Source: Chelydra serpentina
Lineage: Eukaryota; Chordata; Testudines; Chelydridae
Assembly: GCA_037349315.1 (NCBI GenBank)
Contig: JBAIAC010000057.1
Location: forward strand, 11,501,501 to 11,565,500
DNA length: 64,000 bases
Reading direction: 5' to 3'
Shown here: positions 36,771 through 47,693 of the stretch, in pieces
How positions within the stretch are numbered: position 1 is the first letter of the stretch
Layout of the letters: every line of letters begins with the position of its first letter
Made by a program: the position numbers and the translations under genes
Notes under the pieces: generated by a model
Told to the model about the DNA's origin: nothing
What the model saw: the letters and a program-made list of their open reading frames with translations, nothing else
Databases searched by the model: none

Positions 36771-37244
36771 ACTTGATCACTTTAGGACTGTACAAGGAGA
36801 TCGCAGCCCAGGCTGGATTAAAGGAATCCAGGCCCCTTAGTCACACCATGACACAGGGCCCCTGGGCCCCCCACTTTGTGGTGGCAGGGGGCTCCGTGCC
36901 CTTCCTGAAAAGCAGGAGCAGCAGTGTGGGGTCAGCATGGGCCCCATCTTCCCACCTTAGGAGCAGGGCTGGCTGCAGGGTCACCCCAACCGCTGGGGTG
37001 GACCTGGGATGAGTTACACACAAAGACTTCTGCTGGAGTGGTGTTGGCAGGGCCCCCCTGAGCACTGGGTGTTGAAGTTATCACCGTAATGAGATGCATG
37101 GGTCAATCACACTCCTCAAAGCTCTTCTTATAGGCTCTCTGAAGACTCCGGCAGCTATTGCTGCTTCGGTTCCACTTGGGCCATGGTTTCAAGCTTTTCT
37201 TTGCAACTATCAGGGCTAGAAACGGACTTTTGTTAAGAAAAATC

Positions 37245-37426
37245 AAAATCATAGAATATCAGGGTTGGAAGGGACCTTAGTAGGTCATCTAGTCCAACCC
37301 CCTGCTCAAAGCAGGACCAAGCCCCAATTTTTGCCCCAGATCCCTAAATGGCCCCCTCAAGGATTGAACTCACAACCCTGGGTTTAGCAGGCCAATGCTC
37401 AAACCACTGAGCTATCCCTCCCCCCT
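37245..37426 (-). mobile_element. Cry I-type tRNA-derived SINE
   Basis: Nearly full-length copy in minus orientation. The tail AATCATAGAATATCAGGG is at the left; the complements of the B box (GATTGAACTC) and A box (CCACTGAGCTATCCCTCCCC) are at the right. High similarity to the copies at 42340 and 59157. Confidence 0.95.
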
Positions 37427-39624
37427 TCAGCCTGATATAATATGACTTCAGGAACTGGTGCCCTAGGCCTGGGATTATGACGTCTATGCTTTAATCCGCC
37501 CTTAGTCGTGCTGTCTTATTTAGTGTTTAGTTTAATGTAACTTGAATTTAAATAAACATGAACAAGAAGCATAGCTTCAGTAGGACCTTGGTTGGAGACG
37601 ATCACTTTCTGCAATATTGATAGATCACATCTGCTTTCTGCTCCCTGTCCTGGTTACATAATGTTCTCATGTAAATTTTATAAGAGAAAATACAAAATTG
37701 CCTATGCATAAAAAATGACTCACTTGGAAAACTGATCACATTGAACTTAACTATGTTTTGATCCACAGCCAAACTGCTTCATTTATTTGAAGTGTAAATT
37801 ATTCTTCTCTCTAACGCCCAGTTCACGGGGAGTTCAAGGCCATTTGCTTTTAATGGGTCTCTAATCAGAAAGTTTTACAAAGAATTGGGGGGGATGGGTG
37901 TGTGTGGATAAAGCATTTGGGAGGAACTTGAAATCCTCTTCTGTCAATTTATAGATGCAAGCTTTCTAATCCCCACATCCCCACCTCGGTTCAAGCACGC
38001 CAACTCCTCTGCATTGCTGGAGGGCACTTCTCAGAGCTGTTTTCTCTGGTGAATTCTCTTTTGAATGTGGTTACAATTTCAGACAAAGAATGTGTACGAT
38101 TTAGAAACTCTTAAAGTCGTCTCTCCCCCTCACTCTAACCTAGGGTGACCAGATAGCAACTGCGAAAAAACGGGACAGGGGATGGGGGGTAATAGGCACC
38201 TATATAAGAAAAGGTCCCAAAAACCAGGACTGTCCCTTTAAAAACGGGACATCTGGTCACCCTAGCCCTGACCTCACATCCAGGCAGTGTTTGTCCTTAT
38301 GATCCAGCCTGAAATCTTTAATGCAATGACCAGGTCTGTATTACAGCAGCACAAGACTTCCTAAGCCCCAGTGTGATGGTTCCTGGGTATCCAGGATGGG
38401 GAGTTACCTGGTTACTCCCTGCCTCTAGACAGAGGGAGTCTTGCTTCTGGTAACTGGATGTCATCTTCCTAACATCACCAGCCACTCAAGCACTCCCCTC
38501 CGGACTCTGCCAACCCTTGCTTTGCCTGGCAGGTTAACAAGAGAAGCACCCCAGTCTCTCAGTGCCCAGTGATATCCAGCCCCTGACACTGGCTACTTGG
38601 TTTCTTTTTAAAGAAAACAAAACTCAGATCCAAACTTCTCAGGTGTTTGAAATCCAAACTCCCATCCAAAGCAGGGAGTTGAGCTAGTCCCCTAATCGCT
38701 GGGCAAGCCTTCCTCTCTAATGGGGGAGAGATTAAACACAGAAACGAGCACCCATTTTTACATTGGCTTATGGAAGTGTGGGAATATACTGAAGGTTAGG
38801 AAGATACTGATCACTTTCATATTAGAGCACAATTCTGTCACTAAGTACTTCTGGGAAAATGAACAGTTAAACAATGGCGAACACACAACCAGTACTCAGA
38901 AAGCAAGGCCTGAACTTAGGACAGGTCACGTGAAAGATACAAATGAGACACTTTTACATAGGAGATAGTCAAATCATAAATCATAAATAAACTCAGGCAT
39001 TTCTAAGGCACCTATCACTGTGATTTCTAAGTGCTGTGGAATTGACTCTATAAGTGTATTTCTCCAGGAAACAGCTGGAGATATTCCAATAATAAATGTA
39101 CCTACCTCCAAAGGGGAAAAAAATCTCATTTACATTAACAGTATCTGGGTGGAGATCAAATGAATAAAGCCGAGTACAGCATTTATCATATACAAAGTTT
39201 AAGTCAGACTTAGACTGGACCCTTACACTAAGTATATAAGAATCAAACTATTAGAGGATGTTACCCATGAGTATACAAGGTTGTAGAAAAATTGCATATG
39301 CTATTTCCCAAGTAACACAATGAAGTCACGCTATTACACGCTTCACTCTCACCCCTTCGAGGCATTAAAAAGTCCAAAGATAAAAAGGGAAGGAAGAACT
39401 CAAAACGGAGTCATCCATTAAGTGTGGGAGCCCGTCCTACTCTTCAAACAACCCATCCTTTGTTTGGTCTCCAAGGGTCCAGTCATCCCACCCATCGAGA
39501 GGCTCATCCAACCAGCAAGCTGTCTCAGTCTCTCTGCTGCAATCAGGCCTCTCTCACAGGAGAAGCAGAGCTCTGTCCTCCGGCCTAGCTAGCCCCCAAC
39601 TCAGCTGAGCCTTCTCCACACCTT
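37427..39624. other. Gene-less stretch with one MITE
   Basis: Contains the MITE at 38141-38264. From 38373 (TGTGATGGTTCCTGGGTATC) the sequence looks like retroelement-type repeat DNA that resumes after the CR1 copy and reaches CCCTCCCTGTCACA at about 40703. No matching target duplication was found at these ends, so an LTR call is not made. Confidence 0.35.
38141..38264. mobile_element. Tc1/mariner-type MITE, copy 2
   Basis: A 124-bp element with ends TAGGGTGACCAGAT and ATCTGGTCACCCTA and an inner GGGGTAATAGGCACCTATAT. It is the inverted counterpart of the copy at 8073-8194. Confidence 0.88.
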
Positions 39625-40640
39625 TTAACTCATAAGAACATAAGAGCGGCCAGACTGGGTCAGACCAAAGGTCCATCCAGCCCTGTATCCTGTCTACCGA
39701 CAGTGGCCAATGCCAGGTGCCCCAGAGGGAGTGAACCTAACAGGTAAGGATCAAGTGAGCTCTCTCCTGCCATCCATCACCACCCTCTGACAAACAGAGG
39801 CTAGGGACACCATTCCTTACCCATCCTGGCTAATAACCGTTAATGGACTTAACTTCCATGAATTTATCCAGTTCTCTTTTAAACCCTGTTATAGTCCTAG
39901 CCTTCACAGCCTCCTCAGGCAAGGAGTTTCACAGGTTGACTGTGTGAAGAAGAACTTCCTTTTATTTGTTTTAAACGTGTTGCCCATTAATTTCATTTGG
40001 TGTCCCCCTAGTTCTTATATTATGGGAACAAGTAAATAACTTTTCCTTATTCACTTTCTCCACACCACTCATGATTTTATACACCTCTCTCATATCCCCC
40101 CTTAGTCTCCTCTTTTCCAAGATGAAAAGTCCTAGCCTCTTTAATCTCTCCTCATATGGGACCCGTTCTAAACCCCTAATCATTTTAGTTGCCCTTCTCT
40201 GAACCTTTTCTAATGCCAGTATATCTTTTTTAAGATGAGAAGACCACATCTGTACGCAGTATTCAAGATGTGGGCGTACCATGGATTTATAGAAGGGCAA
40301 TAAGATATTCTCCGTCTTATTCTCTATTCCTTTTTTAATGATTCCTAACATCCCGTTTGCTTTTCTGACTGCTGCTGCGCACTGCGTGGATGTCTTCAGA
40401 GAACTATCCACGATGACTCCAAGATCTTTTCCTGATTAGCTGTAGCTAAATTAGCCCCCATCATATTGTATGTATAGTTGGGGTTATTTTTTCCAATGTG
40501 CATTACTTTACATTTATCCACATTACATTTCATTTGCCATTTTGTTGCCCAATCACTTAGTTTTGTGAGATCTTTTTGGAGTTCTTCACAGTCTGCTTTG
40601 GTCTTAACTACCCTCTCCACACCTGATCTCAGCTGCAGGT
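39625..40640 (-). mobile_element. CR1/L2-superfamily LINE, 3' half of reverse transcriptase ORF
   Basis: Minus-strand translation gives LINE ORF2 C-terminal motifs. First comes KLSDWATKWQMKCNVDKCKV and MHIGKNN (40640-40440). After a frame change near 40430 comes KANGMLGIIKKGIENKTENI, PFYKSMVRPHLEYCVQMWSS and ALEKVQRRATKMIRGLERVP (to 39971). The 3' end carries CATAAGAA-type octamers at about 39630 and the GGGTCAGACCAAAGGTCCAT tail segment. It is 5'-truncated and inactive, lacking the endonuclease and the catalytic part of the RT. Confidence 0.92.
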
Positions 40641-41539
40641 GTAGTGGGGCGGGGCTAACGGGGTCCACAGGCCCTCATTAACCCCCTCCCTGTCACAGTC
40701 CCAGAGGGGACACCCAGGACTCACTGAACCAGAGCGTCCAAACTCCTCTTTCAAGAAAAGCCTGATGTGGAGAGGCTCAAACTCACCTTAGCAAAGCAGC
40801 GTGGGGAAGCGTGCACCAGAACCTTTTTGTGGAGAGGCAGAAGAATTCACCCTCTAGGGCTGAGCATGCAGCACTTGCCTCCAGCAGTGAATTCCCTATT
40901 AAGAGAAAATGAGAGGGGCAGATTCTTGGCTGGTGCAAACTGACTTTAATAGAGTGATGCTGGCCCCGAATCTTACAAGCTAGACCCCCCTCCCAGAACT
41001 GAAATAAGGACTTTTGTTTACACTGAGTGCAAGTAACAACTGGGTTGTTCAAGGGCAGTTTCGAGATGAATGATTCATTGGTTTTCATTAGATTTTTTTA
41101 AATGATGTGCCTGCTTTCTTTTTTATCTTGCAGCAACAGATGGCTTTTTGCAGGACCCCCTCTCTCAGCAATGACTAGACAAATCAAGATTAAAGAGGCC
41201 AGGACTGGAGTTCCAGCAGCCCCGAGAGCTCATTTTGGAAACTTTAAAGAAGAGGAACATCGTGAGAGGATTGGCTTTCATGCCATGCCCTGAATTTGCT
41301 AGCTGGAGGATGCGTGGACACATTCCCAACTAAAACCAATGTTAGCGAGGCACAGCTCTTCCACTCTTGGACAACTCTTAAGCACCTGTAGCCACGCCAG
41401 GCTTTCAGGGCAGAATTCTGACAGACTCCCTCTCTCCACTGCTTCAGCTCTCAAAGGCTCAGTAAAACCATTCCCAAGGAGTGAGCACAGGTGCCTTAGT
41501 ACAGTACTTTGCACAGTCTATAGTGCCTTTCCTAGGAGG

Positions 41540-41740
41540 ATCTCAAAGCACTTTACAAACTAGTCTCCCAATGCCCTTGTGAAGTAGGTAGGAATCCTCC
41601 CTTGTACTGATGAGGAAAGTGACTCACAGAGAGGTGAAGTGACTTGCTCAAGCTTACAAAGGGAGTTAATGGCAGGGCTCGGAGCAGAACCTAGAAATGG
41701 TTTCCCTGTTCTAACCCCTAGACAACACTGCCCTCCCTAG
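41540..41740 (-). mobile_element. MIR-like SINE, minus orientation
   Basis: TCTCAAAGCACTTTACAAAC, GACTCACAGAGAGGTGAAGT, GACTTGCTCAAGCTTACAAA and GGCAGGGCTCGGAGCAGAAC are complements of MIR core and head segments, in order. Confidence 0.6.
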
Positions 41741-41957
41741 CAGTTGCAATACGTAAGTACCAAATATGTAGATTTCTTTTTATCACTTTATTTAAGAAGC
41801 TTTAACAGGTTTACAGATCATTGTTTTAAACACCCAGGTGAGAGCATAAACAGGAACCACGCAGAAAAAAAACAGAGAAGGGAAAAGAGAAGATTGTCTG
41901 TTTCCACCTAGCATGGGCTGAAACTGTCCAAGAACATCCAGATGTCTAACGCCTAAG

Positions 41958-42242
41958 GCTTTGTCTACACTGGACTTTCGTTGGTAAACCTTTTGTCATT
42001 CAGGGGTGTGAAACCCGCCCCCCCCCCACCCCCCTGAATGACAGAAGTTTTACCAACGAAACGCACCGGTCGGCGGGAGAGCTCTCCTGCTGACAAAGCG
42101 ATCGCCGCTCGCTGGGGGTGGAATTTTTTTTGTCCGCGGGAGAGCTCTCTCCCGCCGACAAAGAGCAGCTACACTGCGCACCTTTCAGCAGCATGGCTGT
42201 AGCTGCACAGCTGTGTCGCTAAAAGGCGCGTAATGGAGACAG
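41958..42242. mobile_element. hAT-type non-autonomous element with 8-bp target duplication
   Basis: The element runs from GCTTTGTCTACACTGG to AATGGAGACAG. It is flanked by the exact direct repeat CGCCTAAG (41950-41957 and 42243-42250), the 8-bp duplication expected for hAT. A C-rich run lies at about 42016-42034. It is 285 bp and non-coding. Confidence 0.8.
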
Positions 42243-42339
42243 CGCCTAAGTGAGGGTAGAAAATGGAGGATTCAACCAGCAAACCGGACAAGGATCCAAT
42301 TCAAAGGCTGGCCCAGAGGAGACACGCAGTAACAGCTAT

Positions 42340-42521
42340 AGAATCATAGAATCTCAGAGTTGGAAGGGACCTTAGAAGGTCATCTAGTCCAACCCCCTGC
42401 TCAAAGCAGGACCAATCCCCAATTTTTGCCCCAGATCCCTAAATGGCCCCCTCAAGGATTGAACTCACAACCCTGGGTTTAGCAGGCCAATGCTCAAACC
42501 ACTGAGCTATCCCTCCCCCCA
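42340..42521 (-). mobile_element. Cry I-type tRNA-derived SINE
   Basis: Full-length minus-orientation copy from ATAGAATCATAGAATCTCAG (tail) to CCACTGAGCTATCCCTCCCC (complement of the A-box head). It lies just right of the hAT element at 41958-42242. Confidence 0.95.
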
Positions 42522-42980
42522 CTACTGCTACCAAGATGTGAGGGTCAGCCAGCATCATGCGTCTAGGATACCAGCATATTACTCACCAATTCAGCATAGG
42601 GCCATAGCACCCACACTGCTGGTTTACCTTCAGCTAAAACAAGGGGACTCCTCACACACTGGGACTGTGATTCAAAACACTGCCAGAGAGGCATACAGAA
42701 TCCTTACTGTAAGTGAGAAGCAGGCCTAGATTGATTAGCAATCAACCAATCCAACACAAAGCTTGTTTCATTGAGCAGGCACAAAATAAGCCATGTGCAT
42801 ATATCTGTATAAGAAGAGATCCTCAGAGTTCGAATGGGACAAAAAATTCCATGTGCGCTTGAACTGAACAGTCTGCATTTGGGCGAATGGGTGTAAAGCT
42901 TGTCTACAGCACTGTCGGCAAAGGTATTCTCAAAGGTTTTGAAGGTGTTTGATGGAATGAGATACATTAAGGCTCTAGCA

Positions 42981-43291
42981 CAGGGATGGGCAACCTTTCA
43001 GAAGGGGTGTGCCGAGTCTTCATTTATTCACTCTAATTTAAGGTTTTGCGTGCCAGTAATACATGTTAACATTTTTAGAAGATCTCTTTCTATAAGTCTA
43101 TAATATATGACTAAACTATTGTTGTATGTAAAGTAAATAAGGTTTTTAAAATGTTTAAGAAGCTTCACTTAAAATTAAATTAAAATGGAAAGCCCCCCAG
43201 ACCGGTGGCCAGGACCCAGGTAGTGTGAGTGCCACTGAAAATCAGCTCGCGTACCGCTTTTGGCACCCGTGCCATAGGTTGCCTACCCCTG
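42981..43291. mobile_element. hAT-type non-autonomous element with perfect 8-bp target duplication
   Basis: Inverted ends CAGGGATGGGCAACCT and AGGTTGCCTACCCCTG match at 14 of 16 positions. They are flanked by the exact direct repeat CTCTAGCA at 42973-42980 and 43292-43299. Both features fit hAT transposition. The element is 311 bp and non-coding. The CAGGGGTGGGCAACCT end is shared with the element starting at 63625. Confidence 0.93.
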
Positions 43292-43739
43292 CTCTAGCAC
43301 AACGCATTGATACCGAGCTCATTGTGCTGACAAAAATACATGCAGCGTGTAAAATTCCAAGAGCATAAAAATACAAGAGCACTGAGAAATAAAGCAAAAG
43401 CTCAATTTGACCGGGGGCAAAATGAGATGTTACCGCCCAGACACCAGACACTGACTAACTGATCTAGATGCTGTAATAAAAAAAAAACAAGTCAAGGGTT
43501 AGTGCAGATCAAAATATCCAAATAAAGTCATTGAATACGAACGCTACGACTCCTTACCCAAATAGGAACAGTTCTGGAAGTTCGGTCTAGACTTCAAAAC
43601 GCCAGTGTTTTTAGTTTTGGGTGCACGACAAGGGTTTTGGCAGGTCCAGCTTCAGCTGAGAAAGTGAAAAGTCTGCACCTTCAACTCCCCCTTTTTGGTA
43701 GGTATAAGTTTAAATGACTTCCCTTTGGGATTGTCTCCA

Positions 43740-44410
43740 CACTTGAGCTACATCAAAGCATCATCTACAAGAACTGATGATCTGGAGGGGTGGAACTAAT
43801 TGTTGATGTGCTAATTTAGGATAAAAGTGACCACCACCAAGCTGCATAACATTGGCAACATATCAAAAGAAAAGAACTTTAAGCTGAACAGGAACAAATG
43901 CCAGGCTGGGCTGACTGAAATCAGTTATGTGAGACACATAATAAGTGACAAGAGTCCAACCAGACCCCAAGGAAGCAGACACAACTGTACAAATAGAAAG
44001 ACTCTCAAATGAAGAGGCCTTACAGAGATTCATGCTAATGTTAACACGTCATCTCTAATTTGTTACAAATTAAGTACTTCAATCACAGTGCTTCTTGAGG
44101 ATAGTACAGAATGGCGTTGGGATGAGTGGCAAGAAAAGAAATTTTAGGGGTTCAAGAAGTTGTCGCAAGAACAGAAATCCTGAAATGTTCTGAGATTATG
44201 AGCCTAAAATCTCAGTTGATACAAGTTCCCGTTTGTATGGGAGCTGTCCTGTTTGATGATCGCCTGGAGCACGAATACACAACAGAACTACACTCATTTT
44301 GGAAGCAAAAATACTGGAACTTGTCTTTGGCTGTAAGCAGTTTCATGGGTATGGTTATGAACACAAAAAATTCCTCAAGTCAGCAGATTCTGACCTTTGT
44401 CACCCTCACC
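43740..44410 (+). pseudogene. Degenerate Ty3/gypsy-type retrotransposon pol fragment
   Basis: Short plus-strand peptides in shifting frames match reverse transcriptase and RNase H segments of Ty3/gypsy elements. KLNRNKCQAGLTEISYVRHI with SDK is seen at about 43880-43950. An EDSTEWRWDE-like stretch lies around 44100, and a MGAVLFDD segment around 44240. Several stops and frame changes break it, and no LTR, gag or integrase was identified nearby. It is an old dead copy. The sequence to about 44500 may be part of the same insertion. Confidence 0.8.
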
Positions 44411-44419
44411 TAGTTCATA

Positions 44420-47400
44420 TGACTGCAGGCAAGAAATAAAGCCCACTTCCTTACCAACACCCATGTGTGTCAGATCCTTATTACAGTAAACTCAGGAAGA
44501 ATCAGTCACACTGAAACAAGTGTTATATTAATTTTATTCACATTTCCAGAAAAAAGCATCAGTGGTAGCTCAATGTCAAACATGGGGCTGCTAGCATAAA
44601 AGGTTCAAGTATTAAATAGCAAACAACTGTCAAACGCTGACATGAAAACCTCACTGTGAATTTCCCCATTTTGCTCATATTTCCAGTTCAGGTCATAGAA
44701 GTTTGAAAATATACTAGCACATCACAAGATGGAGAGAATGTCAAAAAATTTAAAGCTTTCTGTGGTATCATTCCCTTAACAGGGCATAAAAGTAGCAGGC
44801 AGGAAATCTACAGCTGAACTGGCTTATCCCCTGGGCTGAATTCTTTTTCTTTGGTTGTATCATTTTGCTATCGGTGGTGCCGACTGCTTCTGTCCAACTC
44901 TAATGCGATTAATTACCCAGAGCAGAAATTTGCTACCATCCATTTACAAGGATGTTCATTTGTGATGACACAGAAATCTGAAAACAGGACTCCCCGCTAA
45001 GAGGGATTAAAAAGAAAAGTCCTGAAAAGACATTTTGGATTTCTAAAAAGGGGACAGGAATGCAACATACTGTACAACTAGAACAAAAATCATTTAGAAC
45101 GTCTACTTCCCAATTGCCTTGCTGAGCCATGTGTAATAGTTGTCATGCTTTGTATTGCTGTGTTGATAAGAAGTAATAAATTTATCCTTTGATGGTTTTT
45201 TTTAAATGGCTGTTGTCTTTTAAGACTGAAATTCAGTCAGGCCGACAGCTGCTTTTTTGCTTATGTTTAGCGGTCCGATCATGAAAACCCCCAAACCAAG
45301 TGACAAGAGCCAAAAAAATTTGCTTTCTACTTTAAAGGAAATTAAAGAGCAGGTTTCAAACTAACAAACAAATATAATTCAAACATGTGCTTTCAGACCT
45401 CTGGCTTAAAGACACAAATATTGACTAGCATTTACAAAAGGGGCAGCCTTTATTCCTAAAATATGTCTGCGTTGCAGCTGGAAGTGTGCTTCCCAGCTTG
45501 GGTAGACAGACACACACTTGAGCTAGCATGCTAAAAACAGCAGTGTACCTGGGGGCTAACCACCCAAGATTGTACCCAAGAGTCTGGGTGGGTTTGTATT
45601 TAGGGGGCTTCCCCAAGCGGCTGCTTGTACTACCCCTGGCTAGGATGCTATTTTTAGCATGCTAGGTTGAGCAGAGCTAGTGCATGTCCATCTACCTGAG
45701 CTGGGAAGCACGCTGAAGTAAAACGTCAGTGTTTTACTTTTTTAGCTTTCCAATGAAATTATTGGACATGTGATGGCAAAAAGATTTGAAATCTTGAATA
45801 GTTATTGCAAAGTTGATTGTTTTTATTAAAAACAGAGATATAGTGGAAGGAATAGAGCTAATAATAGATGCACGTGTTCTTGCTTATTCTGTGAAGAAAG
45901 TTACCAGATTAGAAAAATAGGCACAAGCATTTTCCTCCTCTTTCTATCCCTAAATGGTTCCCTTTCTTCTTCCTGGCTGGAAGCTACCACTATTCTGCTT
46001 GAATAAACTCCAGGCAAGTACAAATTCTCTTTGATGCAGCTGGCTAGGAAGCCCCTAAATTAAAGATCTCACTTCTCTCCGAATAATTCCAGCGACTGCA
46101 ATCCTCATGGCTTGTTTCACCAATGTTCATTCTTTCTTTCTTTTTCTTTTTGCCAGGAGCCAATCTGCTGTTCCCACTGAGGGTCCCAACTTAGGGAAGG
46201 AAGGAAAACAGGAAACTCAGCGGGACCTGCTTATTGTGAACAGAGACATCGTGAAACATTGCACTCCCATAGCACAATTCATCAGACAACGTCAAAGCAC
46301 TTTACATCGAGGGGTAAGTTGTATCCTGGTTTTACAGATCCTGGTGAGGCACAGTGATGAAGTGACTTGCTAAAGGTCACACAAGCAAGTCAGTGGAATA
46401 ACCAGGACCTGAACCCAGGAGTCATGTCTCCCACTCCTCTGCTCTAATCACCAAGTAATGGTGCCTCAATTAGAACGTGAAGTGTGTCAGCGCACAAGAT
46501 GTGCTACTTGTGATTCCAAGACAATGAAAAGCTTCACCATAAAAAGGGGCCCGCTGTATTCTAAGTCACCCCACTGCATTTCGTTATGTAGTACCACTAT
46601 GCTCAGACTTCGATCATGACATTGCGCTCTTTGGTGATTATCCCCAGTTATCACACTGGAAATGTACTTATTTTATAAAGTGCGTATCTCACCCAGCACC
46701 ACAAAGCTGCGTTAAATTTACTGCCACGGTGTATGCATTTCACCATCTGTCAGTTAATATTTCAGACTCCCTCCCACCACTCACTTACAGTAACTCTTCG
46801 GTGTGAAAGGCTTAAACTCCTTAACTCCTTATACAAAAAGAGAAAGCTGGGAGACATATTGCTCCACAAATTAATCCCACACTGGACAGATTCAGCAGCC
46901 TGGATTCTGCTCTATTTACAATTTTAAAGGACTTTTTACTTGACGAAGGTTACGGAGACCTTGCTAGCAGAAGCGGAAAGGTAAAGCTGGAACAAGGATG
47001 TGGTGGCGGTGTAGCTGGAAGACCAACAGTTGCGCTTATGTTTGTGTCACACCACTGCGCACAAAGCGTTTATTAAATAGAGGTTGGTAGCTCATAACAT
47101 AGCTGTTGCGGTAGGTGTGGGACTAGGACAAAGGCAGCGACATTGGTGATATAGACTCCAAGTACAATAGTTGGGGGGGTTTTGGCGGTGTCTGAGGGTG
47201 GTTCATATCTTCCCACCATGCAATCCCCTGGGAAATTCATCCAGCATTGGTCTTGACTGAGGGCAAGCATGTGCCAGGTCACGTAACATCAGCACTGATG
47301 CAGCACTCAGCCGTGCTCACTCTTCTCACGTACACCGAGGCTTGAGTGGTGGGATTCTCTGAGGACAGATACTGTCCAAGCTCCTGAGGACCCCTCTGAA

Positions 47401-47693
47401 CACCCGCTTCTCCCACATGCACACAAAACCCCCAAGCGGATTTCTGATCTACCACTACCCAGTGAACAGGTTGGCCAGGGATGAAGCCCTGATGGTCCAA
47501 GGCATGGGAGGTAACAGAACAGAGCTCTTGGGAATGGAAGAAGTGATCACTTCCCCCAGGTTTTGCTATGCTGAAAGGAGTTTTCAGCGTACTAATAATT
47601 GTGTATATCATACATATTGGGCATCACACAAGGGGCCTTCTGCCTCTAATAAATGACACTGACTTTTGGAAGAGCAGGAAATATTGCCAGTAC
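44420..47693. other. Intergenic stretch downstream of the L3MBTL-family gene
   Basis: Holds a hAT-type element (about 45458-45720, inverted CTTCCCAGCTTGGGTAGACA against ATCTACCTGAGCTGGGAAGC) and a minus-orientation MIR-like SINE (about 46260-46460). The rest is AT-rich and looks unique. No exon of a neighbouring gene was recognised. Confidence 0.5.
45458..45720. mobile_element. hAT-type non-autonomous element
   Basis: Opposed segments AGTGTGCTTCCCAGCTTGGG and the complement of GAGCTGGGAAGCACGCT mark the ends. TAGCATGCTA occurs in both halves. The left end ATGTCTGCGTTGCAGCTGG is a variant of the TGTCTACACTGCAGCTGG type. Borders are approximate. Confidence 0.6.

Noticed and set aside
38373..40703. 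Possible LTR with TGTGA...TCACA ends interrupted by the CR1 copy
   Set aside because: The flanks (CCCAG and GTCCC) do not match as a target duplication, so the ends may be coincidental.
41102..41293. Possible exon after a good pyrimidine tract and TTGCAG at about 41140
   Set aside because: The 63-codon frame has no recognisable domain, the candidate donor (ATC|GTGAGA near 41270) is weak, and no partner exons are seen.
46107..46373. Possible plus-strand exon after a long pyrimidine tract and TTGCCAG at 46157
   Set aside because: The second half of the frame runs into a MIR-like SINE (complement of its core), and no domain is visible.
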